The notes under the pieces were generated by a model. That model searched no databases. It saw only the letters and a list, made by a program, of their open reading frames with translations, and had not been told where the DNA came from. A DNA stretch of 64,000 bases from CAWAVN01 sp963844315 (GTDB taxonomy: Bacteria > Planctomycetota > Planctomycetia > Planctomycetales > Planctomycetaceae), in contig CAWJOC010000032.1 in the NCBI GenBank assembly GCA_963844315.1, positions 1-64,000 on the forward strand, given 5' to 3'. This document shows positions 34,557 through 44,642 of this stretch, in pieces. Numbering within the stretch: position 1 is the stretch's first letter; each line of letters starts with the position of its first letter. The translations under genes and the position numbers were made by a program.

Positions 34557-37371
34557 ATGTCCGCATCGAGAAGTTGGGTGATCGGCAGTTCTCCCAATTG
34601 CGATATCGTGGTGACCCAACCCAACGTCTCAAGAAACCATTGCCGGCTCATCCTGGAAGACGGCCGGTTTTTCTTGGAAGACTTGGAATCGACCAATGGA
34701 ACCTACGTCAACGGCGTCGGGGTTTCGGGGCGGGTGGAAGTCTCTCTGTCGGACCGCATCGTCTTGGGATCCAACGTGCCGTTTCCCTGGCCGGATGAAG
34801 TCCAGGGCCTGGGCACGCCGTTGGTTTCCCATAAGGCTTCGGAACGGATTCTGGGCGGCATGGAAAGCCAGGTGGCGTCGCTCGAATCCGAGGCCCCTCT
34901 CGTGGAGCCGACGCTGCTCTCCGCGGGCCGAAGGCAAATTCGCATCGGACGCGATGCCTCCAACGATCTGGTGCTCGATTATGCGATGGTTTCCAGTCGG
35001 CATGCCCTGTTGACCATCGCCGACGGGCAGGCGATTCTGGAGGATCTCGAATCCACCAATGGGACCGCGGTCAATTCGCCGGACAACACCATTCATCGGC
35101 ATCCGATCGGGCCGGAGGACGTGGTGTATTTCGGATCGCTGCGCGTGCCGGCGGCGAAGCTTTTGGAAGCTCACCCGAAGGTGGGTTCGCAGGCGGAGGA
35201 AGTCTTTACCTTCACCGGGAATGAGATGATCTTCGGCAGAAGTCCCGACTGCGACCAGGTCTTGGAATACCCGATGGTCTCCGGTCGGCATGCCCGCGTG
35301 TTCCGCATGGGTCCGCAGTTGGTGGTGGAAGACCTGCAATCGGCCAATGGCACGTTCGTCAATGGTTCCCGAATCCACCGCCCCACGCCAATCAACCCCG
35401 GCGATTCCATCGGTCTGGGAAGTTACACCTTCAAGCTCGGCGATGGCGGGAATTTCGAGAAGCGTGATTACCGGGGCAACGTCACCATCGAAGCCAAAGA
35501 CATCTCGATTGCCGTCGGCGAGAGGCGGCTGATCGAAAAGGTGTCCCTTACGATTTATCCTTCGGAATTTGTGGGTCTCATGGGACCGAGCGGCGCGGGC
35601 AAGACTACGCTCATGAACGCCCTCAACGGCTACACCCCGCCCACTTCCGGGCAGGTTTTGTTCAATGGCCAGAATCTTTACGCCGACTATGCCCAGTTCG
35701 CATCTTCGTTGGGTTATGTTCCGCAGGACGACATCATCCACCGCGACCTCTCTGTCAGCCAGGCGCTTTATTACACCGCGAAACTCCGTCTTCCGCCGGA
35801 CACGACTGACCGCGAAATCGAAGACCGCATCACGCGGGTGCTAAAGCAATTGGGTCTCGAAAGCACAAGGGACGTCCTCGTCGGCTCGCCGGAGAAAAAA
35901 GGCATCAGCGGCGGGCAGCGAAAGCGGGTCAATTTGGCGATGGAGCTACTCACCGATCCCTCGGTGCTGTTTCTGGATGAACCCACGTCGGGCTTGTCGT
36001 CCGAAGATGCACTGATGGTGATGAAGGTCCTCCGCGAACTGGCGGACTCCGGCAAGGCGATTCTCCTCACCATCCATCAGCCCAGCCTGGAGGCGTACCG
36101 CTTGATGGATAACCTGGTCTTGATCGGCAAGGATCAAAACTCCACCGAGCCTGGCGAACTGGTGTATTACGGCCCGGCTTACCCGGATGCGGTCCAGTTC
36201 TTTAATCCCTTGGGAGTTCCGAACCAGAAACCCGGTACGGAACCCTCGCCGGATGAAGTGCTCCGGGGTTTTGCTAAGCAGCCCACGAAGACCTGGGTGA
36301 AAAGCTACGAAAACTCCAAGTCCAAGCACAATTACGTCACCGACCGCGCGGGGAAGACCCATTCCCCGCCAGGCGGGAGTGGAATTGAAGAACCGAAAAA
36401 GCCCATCGGCCTGGCCCAATGGATCACGCTGATGAAACGGTACTTCACGATCAAGATCAAGGATGTGACCAACACCGCCATTCTCTTGGCCCAGGCTCCC
36501 ATCGTGGCGATTCTGGTGGTGCTGGTCTTCGGGGAGGATGCCAGCCAAAACCTGAATCCGCCCGACGACCTGGGGGCCAGGTATTGGAGCTCCCAGAACC
36601 ATTACGAAGACTGGCAACGGATGGCCCAAAAAACTTCCACGTCCATTTTCCTGATGGGGCTGGCGGCCTTGTGGTTTGGCTGCTCGAACGCCGCCCGTGA
36701 AATCGTGGGCGAATGGGCCATCTATCACCGCGAGCGGATGGTGAATCTGAAACTGCCTTCGTATCTTGGCTCGAAGTTCGCGGTGCTGGGGGGATTGTGT
36801 CTCCTCCAGTGCATGATTCTGATCTCCATCGTCGATGCCGGTTGCGGACTCCAAGGCAATGCCTTGGTGCTGCTGTTGATTCTTTGGGTGGTCTCGCTGG
36901 TCGGCTTGGGAATGGGTCTTTTGATCTCATCCTTGGCCAAGACCTCCGAAGTGGCAATTGCTCTTTTGCCGATTGTCCTTTTGCCAATGGTCATTTTGGG
37001 CGGGATGATGAAATCCGTCCACGACATGCACGGCGTCATGCGGTTGGCTTCGCATTTCACTCCATCACGCTGGGCGTATGAAAGCATGGTCTTAGTCGAA
37101 GCCAAAGCCCGACCCGAAGGCAAGCCGGTCTTAAAAACCCAGGACGAAGAATCCTACAACGAACTGAACCCGCAAGAAAAAACCGATCCGGCGGAGGATG
37201 AAGACGGCGAAGAATCCTCCGAATACTACCGCCGCCCGGACATCGCGACATCAATCGTTCCCCGAAACCGAGCGGGCTGGGACATTCTTAAGCCTGCTCG
37301 TGCTCTTGGGAATGCTGGCTGTCCTGGTGGCGGCGAATCTCTTGGTTCTCCGCGCCCGCGATGTGCATTGA
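34557..37371 (+). CDS. Triple-FHA ABC transporter, ABC-2 type, ATPase and permease fused (C-terminal frameshift)
   Basis: About 938 residues. Three FHA domains (about 5-75, 125-190 and 215-290), each with the 'SRHA' and 'STNGT' or 'ANGTFVNG' signatures, precede an ABC ATPase (about 310-540) with Walker A 'GPSGAGKTT' (342-350), signature 'GISGGQRKRVNLA' and Walker B 'VLFLDEPTSG'. The ABC-2 permease follows (about 630-870) with six helices. The family matches ABCG-like FHA transporters. The last helix, 'TFLSLLVLLGMLAVLVAANLL', is found in another frame, so a one-base error near 37245 is inferred and the true stop is at 37371. FHA domains suggest control by Ser/Thr kinases. Confidence 0.9.
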
Positions 37372-37436
37372 GGTAAGCTTTTTTCCGTTGCCTGGGAAGA
37401 AACCCAGGAGATAGCTTTGAAAGAGGAACATAGTAC

Positions 37437-37889
37437 TTGCCCAATCACGAGCCTTATGAAGACCCGGTGTTAGGAACTTTCACCTGGGATGATACGCGAG
37501 GCGACTGGCTTTTCAAACTTGTCCTTCCGACCAGGCAAGCGGCTAAAGGGAGCCTAACGCCCTGCGATAATCGTCTGCATTTGTCGTCTCCGGAGTTCGA
37601 TGAGAGCAGGAGATGTCTCTCCTGGATTCGCGACAACGAGCCTGTACTTCGAGGGTATGTCGCTGACACAATGTACGAATTGATGCTTGACTGGCATGAT
37701 CCTGAATGGGGACCACCACTCACGAAAGATGAGTTCCGAGACAAGATCACCCTTACCGGGGTGGTGGTGCTCGAGGATCACCGCGCTTCACTAATCTTCA
37801 GCGATGCAGAGTGTTTCGGAGGCCACAATATCACGTTTTCCGTCGGCGCGGATGGCAGGCTGGACGAAGAACCGTATTTATGGGGATAG
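37437..37889 (+). CDS. DUF2262 family protein
   Basis: A 150-residue soluble protein. The C-terminal two thirds match DUF2262: 'LMLDWHDPEWGPPLTKDEFRDKITLTGVVVLEDHRASLIFSDAECFGGHNI' (parts: 'EWGPPLTKDEF', 'FSDAECFGGHNI'). There is no ATG in a suitable place, and the TTG at 37437 with AGAGGA upstream is the best start. Members occur near toxin-immunity-like loci in other bacteria and may be immunity proteins, but nothing here proves that. Confidence 0.75.
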   Translation: MPNHEPYEDPVLGTFTWDDTRGDWLFKLVLPTRQAAKGSLTPCDNRLHLSSPEFDESRRCLSWIRDNEPVLRGYVADTMYELMLDWHDPEWGPPLTKDEFRDKITLTGVVVLEDHRASLIFSDAECFGGHNITFSVGADGRLDEEPYLWG

Positions 37890-38259
37890 CATTTGAATGG
37901 GTATCTCCAATTGAACTGGATCGGCGATGTAAATCGTTTTTGGAAAGACGACCTACTTCGTGCCTTTGTGTCTTCGTGTGATCCGTCTTGAAAACCGTCG
38001 CGACCGGCATCGTATCGTCTCATAAGGGCATTTCCGCGTTTTACCTAGCCGCATCAGGGCCGGGTCTGCTATAGTCCCGTAATCCCTTTTTCGGCTGTCA
38101 TTCCCACCGCGTGGCGGGAGCGGGAAGGGACTTTTCTCTAAGCGTTCGATTGTGGTTGTGTTCTTTTCTCTCTAACAATTCGCTTCGGGACACATTCCAG
38201 GCGAAACTCCCAAACCTCGGCAACACCACGATTTCGGGCGGAAACGGATTCAAAACAGC
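37890..38259. other. Leader region of rpsA
   Basis: 370 bases without a gene. The first part has 'cttcgtgcctttgtgtcttc', a fragment of the interspersed repeat type also seen at 43347-43540. TATAGT at 38070-38075 is a possible -10 element, which would leave an untranslated leader of about 180 bases, but no good -35 is at the right distance. The leader is pyrimidine-rich before GGAAACGGA about 12 bases ahead of the rpsA ATG. Confidence 0.4.
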
Positions 38260-40059
38260 ATGGTTGATCGGAATCTGATTCGGCAATTCAACGTCCAAGA
38301 AGATGAACTGGCGCTAATCCTTCAAGAACTGGGCGAAGCCCAGGAAGACATCGATTACAAAGTCGGCGACGCCCCCGACGTCAACACCATCGTCAAAGGC
38401 CGGATTCTTCGCATCGAAGGCGATGAAGTCCTGGTTGACATCGGCTACAAAAGCGAAGGCGTCGTGCCTTTGGATGAATGGTCGGAAGAAGGCCTACAGC
38501 CCGAACCCGGCCAGATTTGCGAAGTCCTCCTCGAAGAAGTGGAAGACGACTTCGGACTGATCTTGCTCTCCAAACGCAAAGCCGACCGCATTCGCGAGTG
38601 GGAACAGATCATCAACGCCCACAAAGAAGGCGACGTGGTCACGGGCAACGTGGTCCGCAAGATCAAAGGCGGGCTACTGGTCAACATCGGCGTCAACGTG
38701 TTCCTCCCGGCCAGCCAGGTCGACATCCGCCGTCCCAGGGACATCGCGGACTACATCGGCAAGGACATCGAATGCGTGATCCTCAAGATTGATGAATCCC
38801 GCAGGAACATCGTGGTCTCCCGCAGGAAGCTCATCGAGGACAAACGCGAAACCCAAAAGCAAAAACTGCTCTCCGAAATCAACGAGGGCGACATTCGCAA
38901 GGGCGTGGTCAAAAACATCGCCGACTTCGGAGCCTTCGTGGACTTGGGCGGCATCGATGGATTGCTGCACATCACCGACATGAGTTGGGGCCGCATCAAC
39001 CATCCTTCCGAAAAAGTCAAAATCGACGAGCAGGTCGAAGTCAAGATTTTGAACATCGACCGCGAGAAGGAAAAGATCGCCCTGGGCATGAAGCAACTCA
39101 CCCAAAGCCCCTGGGAACAGGTCGAATCCAAATACCCGGTCGGGACCAAGATCAAAGGCGAAGTGGTCAATGTCATGTCCTATGGGGCCTTCGTCAAGCT
39201 GGAAGACGGCATCGAAGGGCTGGTCCACATCAGCGAAATGTCCTGGGTCAAACGCATCAACCACCCCAGCGAACTCGTCAACATCGGCGATGAAGTCGAA
39301 GTGGTGGTCCTGGGCATTAACCAGGACAAGCAGGAAATCTCCCTGGGCATGAAGCAGACCCAGCCCAACCCCTGGGACCATGTGGCCGAGAAATACCCGC
39401 CCGGAACCAAAATCCAAGGGACCGTGCGGAACCTCACCAACTACGGGGCCTTCATCGAACTCGAAGAAGGCGTGGATGGTTTGCTGCACGTCAGCGACAT
39501 GTCACACACCCGGAAGATTTCGCACGCCAACGAAATGCTCAAACGCGGCGACACCATCACCTGTCAGGTGCTCTCGGTGGATGAAGACCGAAAACGCATC
39601 GCCTTGGGCCTCAAGCAGCTCAGCGACGACCCGTGGGAAACCACCATCCCGGCGAAATATCAGCCCGGCGAACTCGTCAAAGGCAAGGTGACGAAGATCA
39701 CCAACTTTGGCGTCTTCGTCGAGTTGGAAGATGACCTTGAGGGCCTATTGCACATCTCGGAACTCGCCGACCACAAGGTCGAAAATCCCGAAGACATCGT
39801 GCAGGTCGGGCAAGAGTTGGAAGTCCGCATTCTCCGCGTGGACACCGAAGACCGCAAAATCGGCCTAAGCCGCAAACTCGACGTGGAACCGGATCAAGAG
39901 GAAGGCGAAGGCGGAGCCGAAGCCGGTGTTGGTGGCGGTCCCGGCAAACCTGCCGCTCCCAAGGAGCTTAAAGGCGGAACCAGCGGCGAATCCGGCCCGC
40001 TGTTCAGCTTCGGAGGCGGCGGAGAAACCTCCGAAGAGCCTGCCGAAACGCAGGAATAA
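38260..40059 (+). CDS. rpsA: 30S ribosomal protein S1
   Basis: A 599-residue protein with six S1 RNA-binding domains (about 42-110, 128-193, 212-282, 298-369, 385-456 and 473-542); the last four are closely alike ('GTKIKGEVVNVMSYGAFVKL', 'GTKIQGTVRNLTNYGAFIEL', 'GELVKGKVTKITNFGVFVEL'). It binds mRNA leaders and brings them to the 30S subunit. The C-terminal tail after residue 550 is acidic and Gly-rich, and less conserved. Followed by a repeat palindrome and a strong terminator, so it is a one-gene unit. Confidence 0.96.
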   Translation: MVDRNLIRQFNVQEDELALILQELGEAQEDIDYKVGDAPDVNTIVKGRILRIEGDEVLVDIGYKSEGVVPLDEWSEEGLQPEPGQICEVLLEEVEDDFGLILLSKRKADRIREWEQIINAHKEGDVVTGNVVRKIKGGLLVNIGVNVFLPASQVDIRRPRDIADYIGKDIECVILKIDESRRNIVVSRRKLIEDKRETQKQKLLSEINEGDIRKGVVKNIADFGAFVDLGGIDGLLHITDMSWGRINHPSEKVKIDEQVEVKILNIDREKEKIALGMKQLTQSPWEQVESKYPVGTKIKGEVVNVMSYGAFVKLEDGIEGLVHISEMSWVKRINHPSELVNIGDEVEVVVLGINQDKQEISLGMKQTQPNPWDHVAEKYPPGTKIQGTVRNLTNYGAFIELEEGVDGLLHVSDMSHTRKISHANEMLKRGDTITCQVLSVDEDRKRIALGLKQLSDDPWETTIPAKYQPGELVKGKVTKITNFGVFVELEDDLEGLLHISELADHKVENPEDIVQVGQELEVRILRVDTEDRKIGLSRKLDVEPDQEEGEGGAEAGVGGGPGKPAAPKELKGGTSGESGPLFSFGGGGETSEEPAETQE

Positions 40060-40073
40060 TCGAGTCAGACGTG

Positions 40074-40133
40074 TGGCACAGACATTCCTGTCTGTGCCGA
40101 AATCAAACCGCACAGACAGGAATGTCCGTGCCA
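40074..40133. repeat. Intergenic palindrome after rpsA
   Basis: GGCACAGACATTCCTGTCTG and its near-complement, with one mismatch, are separated by about 12 bases. It is the same kind of element as the one at 16196-16277 but a different sequence. It starts 14 bases after the rpsA stop and precedes the true terminator. Confidence 0.85.
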
Positions 40134-40152
40134 TCCATGAGAAGTGAACTCA

Positions 40153-40190
40153 CGGCTGCCAGGTCCAAAACCTGGCAGCCGTTTTTTTGT
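40153..40190 (+). terminator. Rho-independent terminator of rpsA
   Basis: A perfect 12-bp stem (CGGCTGCCAGGT with its complement) and a five-base loop are followed by seven T residues. Confidence 0.93.
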
Positions 40191-40429
40191 TGAGCCAAGG
40201 CATTTTCTCCGCATCCTGCTCAAGCCGCACGGTTCGCCAGTTCAATTTTGCGGTTTGCCCATCTCTTAAGAAAACCCCTGCGGTTCGTGACGGGAATACC
40301 ACCACCCCTCGGAATTCTTTAATCAGGAGTTGGAGTTTTTTGGACGTCTTCCGCGCAGTGATCCGATGATGAGAAAGAATTCGCACCGCCTGGTATCGAC
40401 ACTCTCTCACCGAATCCGTGCGCTCGAAT

Positions 40430-41239
40430 ATGCAACTCGACTTAAAAGATTCCGTGACTCGCCTGACGTGTTTCGCGCTCGACCTCCTGGAGGAAATCCA
40501 AGCGTCTCCGGACGATGTGGATCCGGAGGAGTGCCGGGCCACGTTTATCGAACTGTTCCGCGCGTTCGACCAGGCGGGCAACAAATCGGAAACGTTTCAG
40601 TCCGCCAAGTACGCCCTCTCCGCCTGGATTGATGACTGCCTGTGCCGGGTGCGTTGGCCGCATGCCGCGATGTGGAATGCCCGCTCCCTCGAGCAGGAAC
40701 TCTTCGGAACGTCCTGCCGGAATTGGAAGTTTTTCGAGCAGGCGGAACTCGCCGCCAAGCGCGAGGATTGGGCGGCGCTTCGGGTTTTTCAGTTTTGCGT
40801 GGCTTTTGGATTTCGCGGCATTTATGCCAAGGACCGGATGAAAGTCCGGCTCAATGACCGCCTGCCCATGTCCCGCGCTCCGCTGGATTCGCCGACTCCG
40901 ATTCTGCTCGGCGTCCTGAAGGAAGAATCGTCAGGCGTCACGCGGAGCCAAATGGCGTTTGCGGGCGGGTTCTCGAATGACTCCTCCAGTCGCATAACGG
41001 CTCTGGCAGAACTCGGCGTGAACGGTCCCAAACCGCGATGGGAACTTCTGCTGCCACCGACTTTGGAAGAATGGAGCCAACGGACCTTCGGCGGATTGGA
41101 AGCGGGAACACCGAAGGGAATCCGCGGGTGGCTCGGGTTCCGTCCCGCATTTCCCGACCGAGAGCAGTTGAAGGAATGGACCATTGTGATGGCGATCGGG
41201 CTACTGTTGACCGCCGTGCTGTTCGCAATTGGACATTAG
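40430..41239 (+). CDS. DotU/TssL-like protein with a C-terminal membrane anchor, orphan
   Basis: A 269-residue protein. Its N-terminal 150 residues fit the DotU/TssL cytoplasmic domain of type IV and VI secretion: 'FIELFRAFDQAGNKSETFQSAKYALSAWIDDCL', 'SLEQELFGTSCRNWKFFEQAE' and 'LRVFQFCVAFGFRGIYAKD'. A single C-terminal helix (about 249-267, 'WTIVMAIGLLLTAVLFAIG') anchors it as in TssL. No other secretion gene lies near by, so it may work in a different complex or with genes outside the window. There is no clear ribosome site; the ATG at 40430 is chosen over a GTG four codons upstream. Confidence 0.7.
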   Translation: MQLDLKDSVTRLTCFALDLLEEIQASPDDVDPEECRATFIELFRAFDQAGNKSETFQSAKYALSAWIDDCLCRVRWPHAAMWNARSLEQELFGTSCRNWKFFEQAELAAKREDWAALRVFQFCVAFGFRGIYAKDRMKVRLNDRLPMSRAPLDSPTPILLGVLKEESSGVTRSQMAFAGGFSNDSSSRITALAELGVNGPKPRWELLLPPTLEEWSQRTFGGLEAGTPKGIRGWLGFRPAFPDREQLKEWTIVMAIGLLLTAVLFAIGH

Positions 41240-41423
41240 ACAATCCAAGAATTTCGCTTTTAAGCGGTTGGGGGTTCATTTTAGTGGACTGAAACTCTAC
41301 TGAAGATGCGGAAAAGTTTAGGAAATTGTTACCGGCGAGGCTTTCAACCTGACGATTTGATGGCCGACGGCGATATAATTCCTATCCCAGCTTTTGCGCG
41401 ACCCTTCAGATCGTTCCATTCTT

Positions 41424-41804
41424 ATGAACAGCCGTAACCTGCGAGTGTTGGTGATTGACGATGACCGCTCCATCTTGGAGGTGGTGGGAATCGCCCTCAC
41501 CGAGCGGGGTTACGATGTGATTTTGGCCGATGATGGCGCGGAAGGGCTTTCGCGGGTGGAGCGCGACCGCCCGGATTTGGTGATTCTCGACATGGTCATG
41601 CCCCGTCGGAGCGGGATGACGGTTCTGGAAAAGCTCAAGCAATGGGGACCGAATTCCCCCCGAGTGATCGTGCTCTCGGCCAGCGACCACCCCAAGCAGC
41701 GAGAGTTTGCGATGAACTGCGGAGCCGAAGCGTTTCTGAGCAAGCCCGTGGACATCGATGTGGTCGCCGACCAGGTGGATTTGCTGCTCAGCAAGTCGCT
41801 GTGA
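41424..41804 (+). CDS. Single-domain response regulator (CheY-like receiver)
   Basis: A 126-residue receiver domain. Acid pocket Asp12-14 ('VIDDDRSI'), phosphorylation site Asp56 ('LVILDMVMP'), a Ser in 'VLSASDHP' at the Thr/Ser switch position and Lys107 ('FLSKPVDID') are all present. There is no output domain, so it acts through a partner kinase, phosphorelay or target protein. No histidine kinase is adjacent. The ATG at 41424 is chosen because the domain begins eight residues later. Confidence 0.93.
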   Translation: MNSRNLRVLVIDDDRSILEVVGIALTERGYDVILADDGAEGLSRVERDRPDLVILDMVMPRRSGMTVLEKLKQWGPNSPRVIVLSASDHPKQREFAMNCGAEAFLSKPVDIDVVADQVDLLLSKSL

Positions 41805-41921
41805 TCCTGGCTGCGGACGGGTTGAGGCCCATTGTAAGAGCGTCGATGGAATAATTCGTTTTGGTCCTTTATTGTGACGCGGAATCGAACCGCTCGTCGT
41901 TACACAAGGATCAACTCACTC

Positions 41922-43336
41922 GTGAATTCTCCCGGCAAGCCGACCGATGTCCGCATCATCGGAACCAGGCTCTATCTGTTGCCCGTGGAAACCCGGATGC
42001 CCATCAAGTTTGGGCCGGAGGTTTTCACGCGGGCGACTTATGCGCGAGTGTGCCTTACGGTCACAGACCGGAATGGAACCGCCCATGAAGGTTGGGGCGA
42101 AACGCCTTTGAGCATTCAATGGTGCTGGCCAAGCTCCCTAACCTACGCCCGGCGGCATGAGCTTCTCATCGAATTCTGCCGCAGGCTTTCCCAGGAATGG
42201 GCGCAGGTCGAGGCGTGGGGCCATCCCTTGGAAATCGGCAGCGATTTTCTGGAAACCCGTTTGGACGCCCTTCGCGAGGAATCAAACGCCCAGAATCCGC
42301 CGGAAGAAGCCATCCCGCACCTGGCGGCACTCGTGTGCTGTAGCGCGTTCGATATCGCGCTCCATGATGCCTTTGGCATGCTGCATGGCTTGGACGTTTA
42401 TCGAACATACACGCCCGAATTTCTCAACCGCGATTTGGCCAGCTATTTGAAACCGGCGTGCGGGGCGGATGTGTCCTTCGCAATGCGTTTTCCGCAAGAG
42501 TTTTTGGTGGATCCACCCTTAACCCAAGTTTCCGCCTGGCATCTGGTGGGGGGCCTGGACCCGCTCTCCAAAGACGACCTCACCGGGCAAGAACCAGACG
42601 ATGGCCATCCCGTGCTGCTCACCGATTGGATCGCTCAGGATGGTCTAAAGTGCCTCAAGATCAAGCTCCGGGGAAATGATGCGGAGTGGGATTACAACCG
42701 CATCGTGCGCGTGGGACATCTGGCGATTCGGCATGATGTGACCTGGCTTACGGCGGATTTCAATTGCACCGTTTCGGAACCGGGATACGTCAACGCGATC
42801 TTGGACCGGCTACGCGATGACGAGCCTCGCCTCTATGGGATGCTGCTTTATGTCGAGCAACCGTTTCCTTACGACCTGGAGCAATTCGCGATTGATGCCC
42901 ATAGCGTCTCCGCGCGGAAGCCTTTGTTTTTGGATGAGAGCGCCACGATTGGCGGTTCGTGCGGTTGGGACGGGAACTCGGCTGGTCCGGCGTGGCGCTC
43001 AAAACCTGCAAGACGCAATCCGGAGCGATCCTCAGCTTATGCTGGGCCAAGGCGCATGGCATGCCGCTGATGGTGCAGGATTTGGCGAACGGCATGTTGG
43101 CCCAGATTCCGCACCTGCGATTGGCGGCCCATGCGGGCACAATCATGGGCGTGGAAACCAACGCGATGCAGTTCTATCCCGATGCCTCGCTGCCCGAAGC
43201 CCAAGTGCATCCGGGGATGTACCAGCGCCGAAACGGGTGCGTCGATCTTTCGACATTAGGCCAAACAGGCTTTGGTTATCGCGTTACGGAAATCCGCCGC
43301 GAACTTCCTGCACCCGAAGCCGCGTGGGAAAAGTAA
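41922..43336 (+). CDS. Enolase-superfamily enzyme, mandelate racemase/muconate lactonizing type (frameshifted)
   Basis: Two frames meet at about 42945-42960, where 'KPLFLDESA' passes to 'RLGRELGWSGVALKTCKTQSGAI'. The capping domain (about 10-170) precedes the barrel with 'LKCLKIKLRG' (Lys), 'WLTADFNCTV' (Asp), 'LLYVEQPFPYD' (Glu) and 'LDESA' (Asp), then 'LKTCKTQSG' (Lys) of the second frame: the residues for metal binding and proton abstraction are present. Substrates in this superfamily are acid sugars, dipeptides and others; none can be assigned here. The GTG at 41922 is preferred (AAGGAT upstream), but a GTG at 41874 is possible. About 471 residues. Confidence 0.78.
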
Positions 43337-43346
43337 GAAAAGAGGA

Positions 43347-43540
43347 TTAACCACGAAACACACAAACAACACGAAAAAGGCAGAAGTAGGGAACACTAAT
43401 CTTCGCTGATTAAACACTAATCAAAAGACTCAATTGAATTTGATGAGTGGAGATGAGTGTTCCTCCAATTCCGATCGCTCCTTAAAACCCGGCACGTCTC
43501 TTTTGTCTTTTTTCGTGTCCTTCGTGTGTTTCGTGGTTAA
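43347..43540. repeat. Interspersed low-complexity inverted repeat
   Basis: TTAACCACGAAACACACAAA at the left and its near-complement TTCGTGTGTTTCGTGGTTAA at the right bracket 150 bases of unique DNA. Related fragments ('cttcgtgcctttgtgtcttc') lie at 37955-37980 and 56911-56930. It fills the space between the stops of two convergent genes. Confidence 0.75.
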
Positions 43541-43547
43541 ATGCCTT

Positions 43548-44365
43548 TCATCCCGTCGCGGGGTCGGCGATGGCGTATTGGCGGGAGACATCGCCGGCGT
43601 TTCGTTGTCCGGTCCACATCCGAAGCAGTTTGCGAATCGGACGAAAGCCGCATTCCTCGGCAAGCCTGACGGCGTTGGGATTCGGTGTGGGCACATCCCA
43701 AAAAATATGGCCTTCGATGGAGCCGAGAAGTTCTTGGATAATCTCCGCCGCGGTTTGGGGTTCATCCGCGATGACGGGGCCAAGATAGGCCGCCCTGGAA
43801 CCGGGACGCAACAGGCCGAAAGCGTTGCCTTGCTGGATGACGCGGGAATCCTTGGCAAGCCGTTCCAGCCAAAGGGAACGGTTTGCGCCGAAGATTTGGG
43901 AATCATTCGCGGGCATCTCGAAGTGGTTTTGTGATGGGATCTCGATGAGAGGGGCACTCGGACCGGAGCGTTCCCATCGCTCAAACTCCCACTCGGCTTG
44001 AAAACCCAACCGGGCATAAACCGGTTCACCGGCGGGCGTGGCGTCGAGCTTGATCGAGGCCACGTTTTTGCGCGCAGATATTCGAGACTCGTTTGGATCA
44101 ACGCACTGGCAATTCCGCGGCGGCGGTAATCGGCATGGACCAGCATCATGCCGATCCAACCCAAGTCCGTTCCATAAGCCGTCGTCGTCACCGTCCCCAC
44201 GGCAACGCCATCCCAACAGGCGAGAAAACAACCGTCCGGCTCGTATCGCAAAAACCGCTCCAAATCTTTCGCGGTTTGATTCCAGTTTTCCGCCCGCCTT
44301 AGGGCATCGACCACGGGCAGGTCGCCTGCCGTCATTTGCCGAATACTCAATTCGCTTCCGGGCAT
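43548..44365 (-). CDS. GNAT-family N-acetyltransferase (frameshifted)
   Basis: The first frame (44365 to about 44065) gives 'IRQMTAGDLPVVDALRRAENWNQTAKDL', 'GWIGMMLVHADYRRRGIASALIQTSLEYLRAK', including the acetyl-CoA-binding R-R-R-G-I-A loop. The second frame (to 43548) continues 'VASIKLDATPAGEPVYARLGFQAEWEFERW', the end of the GNAT fold, and then a second, shorter GNAT-like half ('AYLGPVIADEP', 'NPNAVRLAEECGFRPIRKLLRMW'). The break at about 44062-44070 lies in a TTTTT stretch. About 272 residues. The two-part layout is known in acetyltransferases whose substrate is undefined. Confidence 0.8.
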
Positions 44366-44642
44366 GTTTTTCCTCGGACTACACAAAGGGGAGTCATCGA
44401 CAACCAACCGGATCCTACCCGCTCTCTTTTTGTAAGTCGATTCATGCGTTCCGCGACGATCCCAATGGAAATGCCAAGGGCACGCGGCGAAACGGTTGTA
44501 CCACGGTTTCGCGATGTACGAAATCTTCGCCCGACCACGGGCCGGTCGTAAAAGCCGCGGTCTCCGATGGGCGGAAATTCGCCGGGGGACGAGTTTGTGA
44601 GCTAGTGTTGGCTGGAGCATTCCGTAGCCAATCCGCCCGCAA

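Noticed and set aside
43347..43540. CRISPR-like repeat
   Set aside because: Only two inverted, imperfect units are present; there is no regular direct repeat with spacers and no cas gene.
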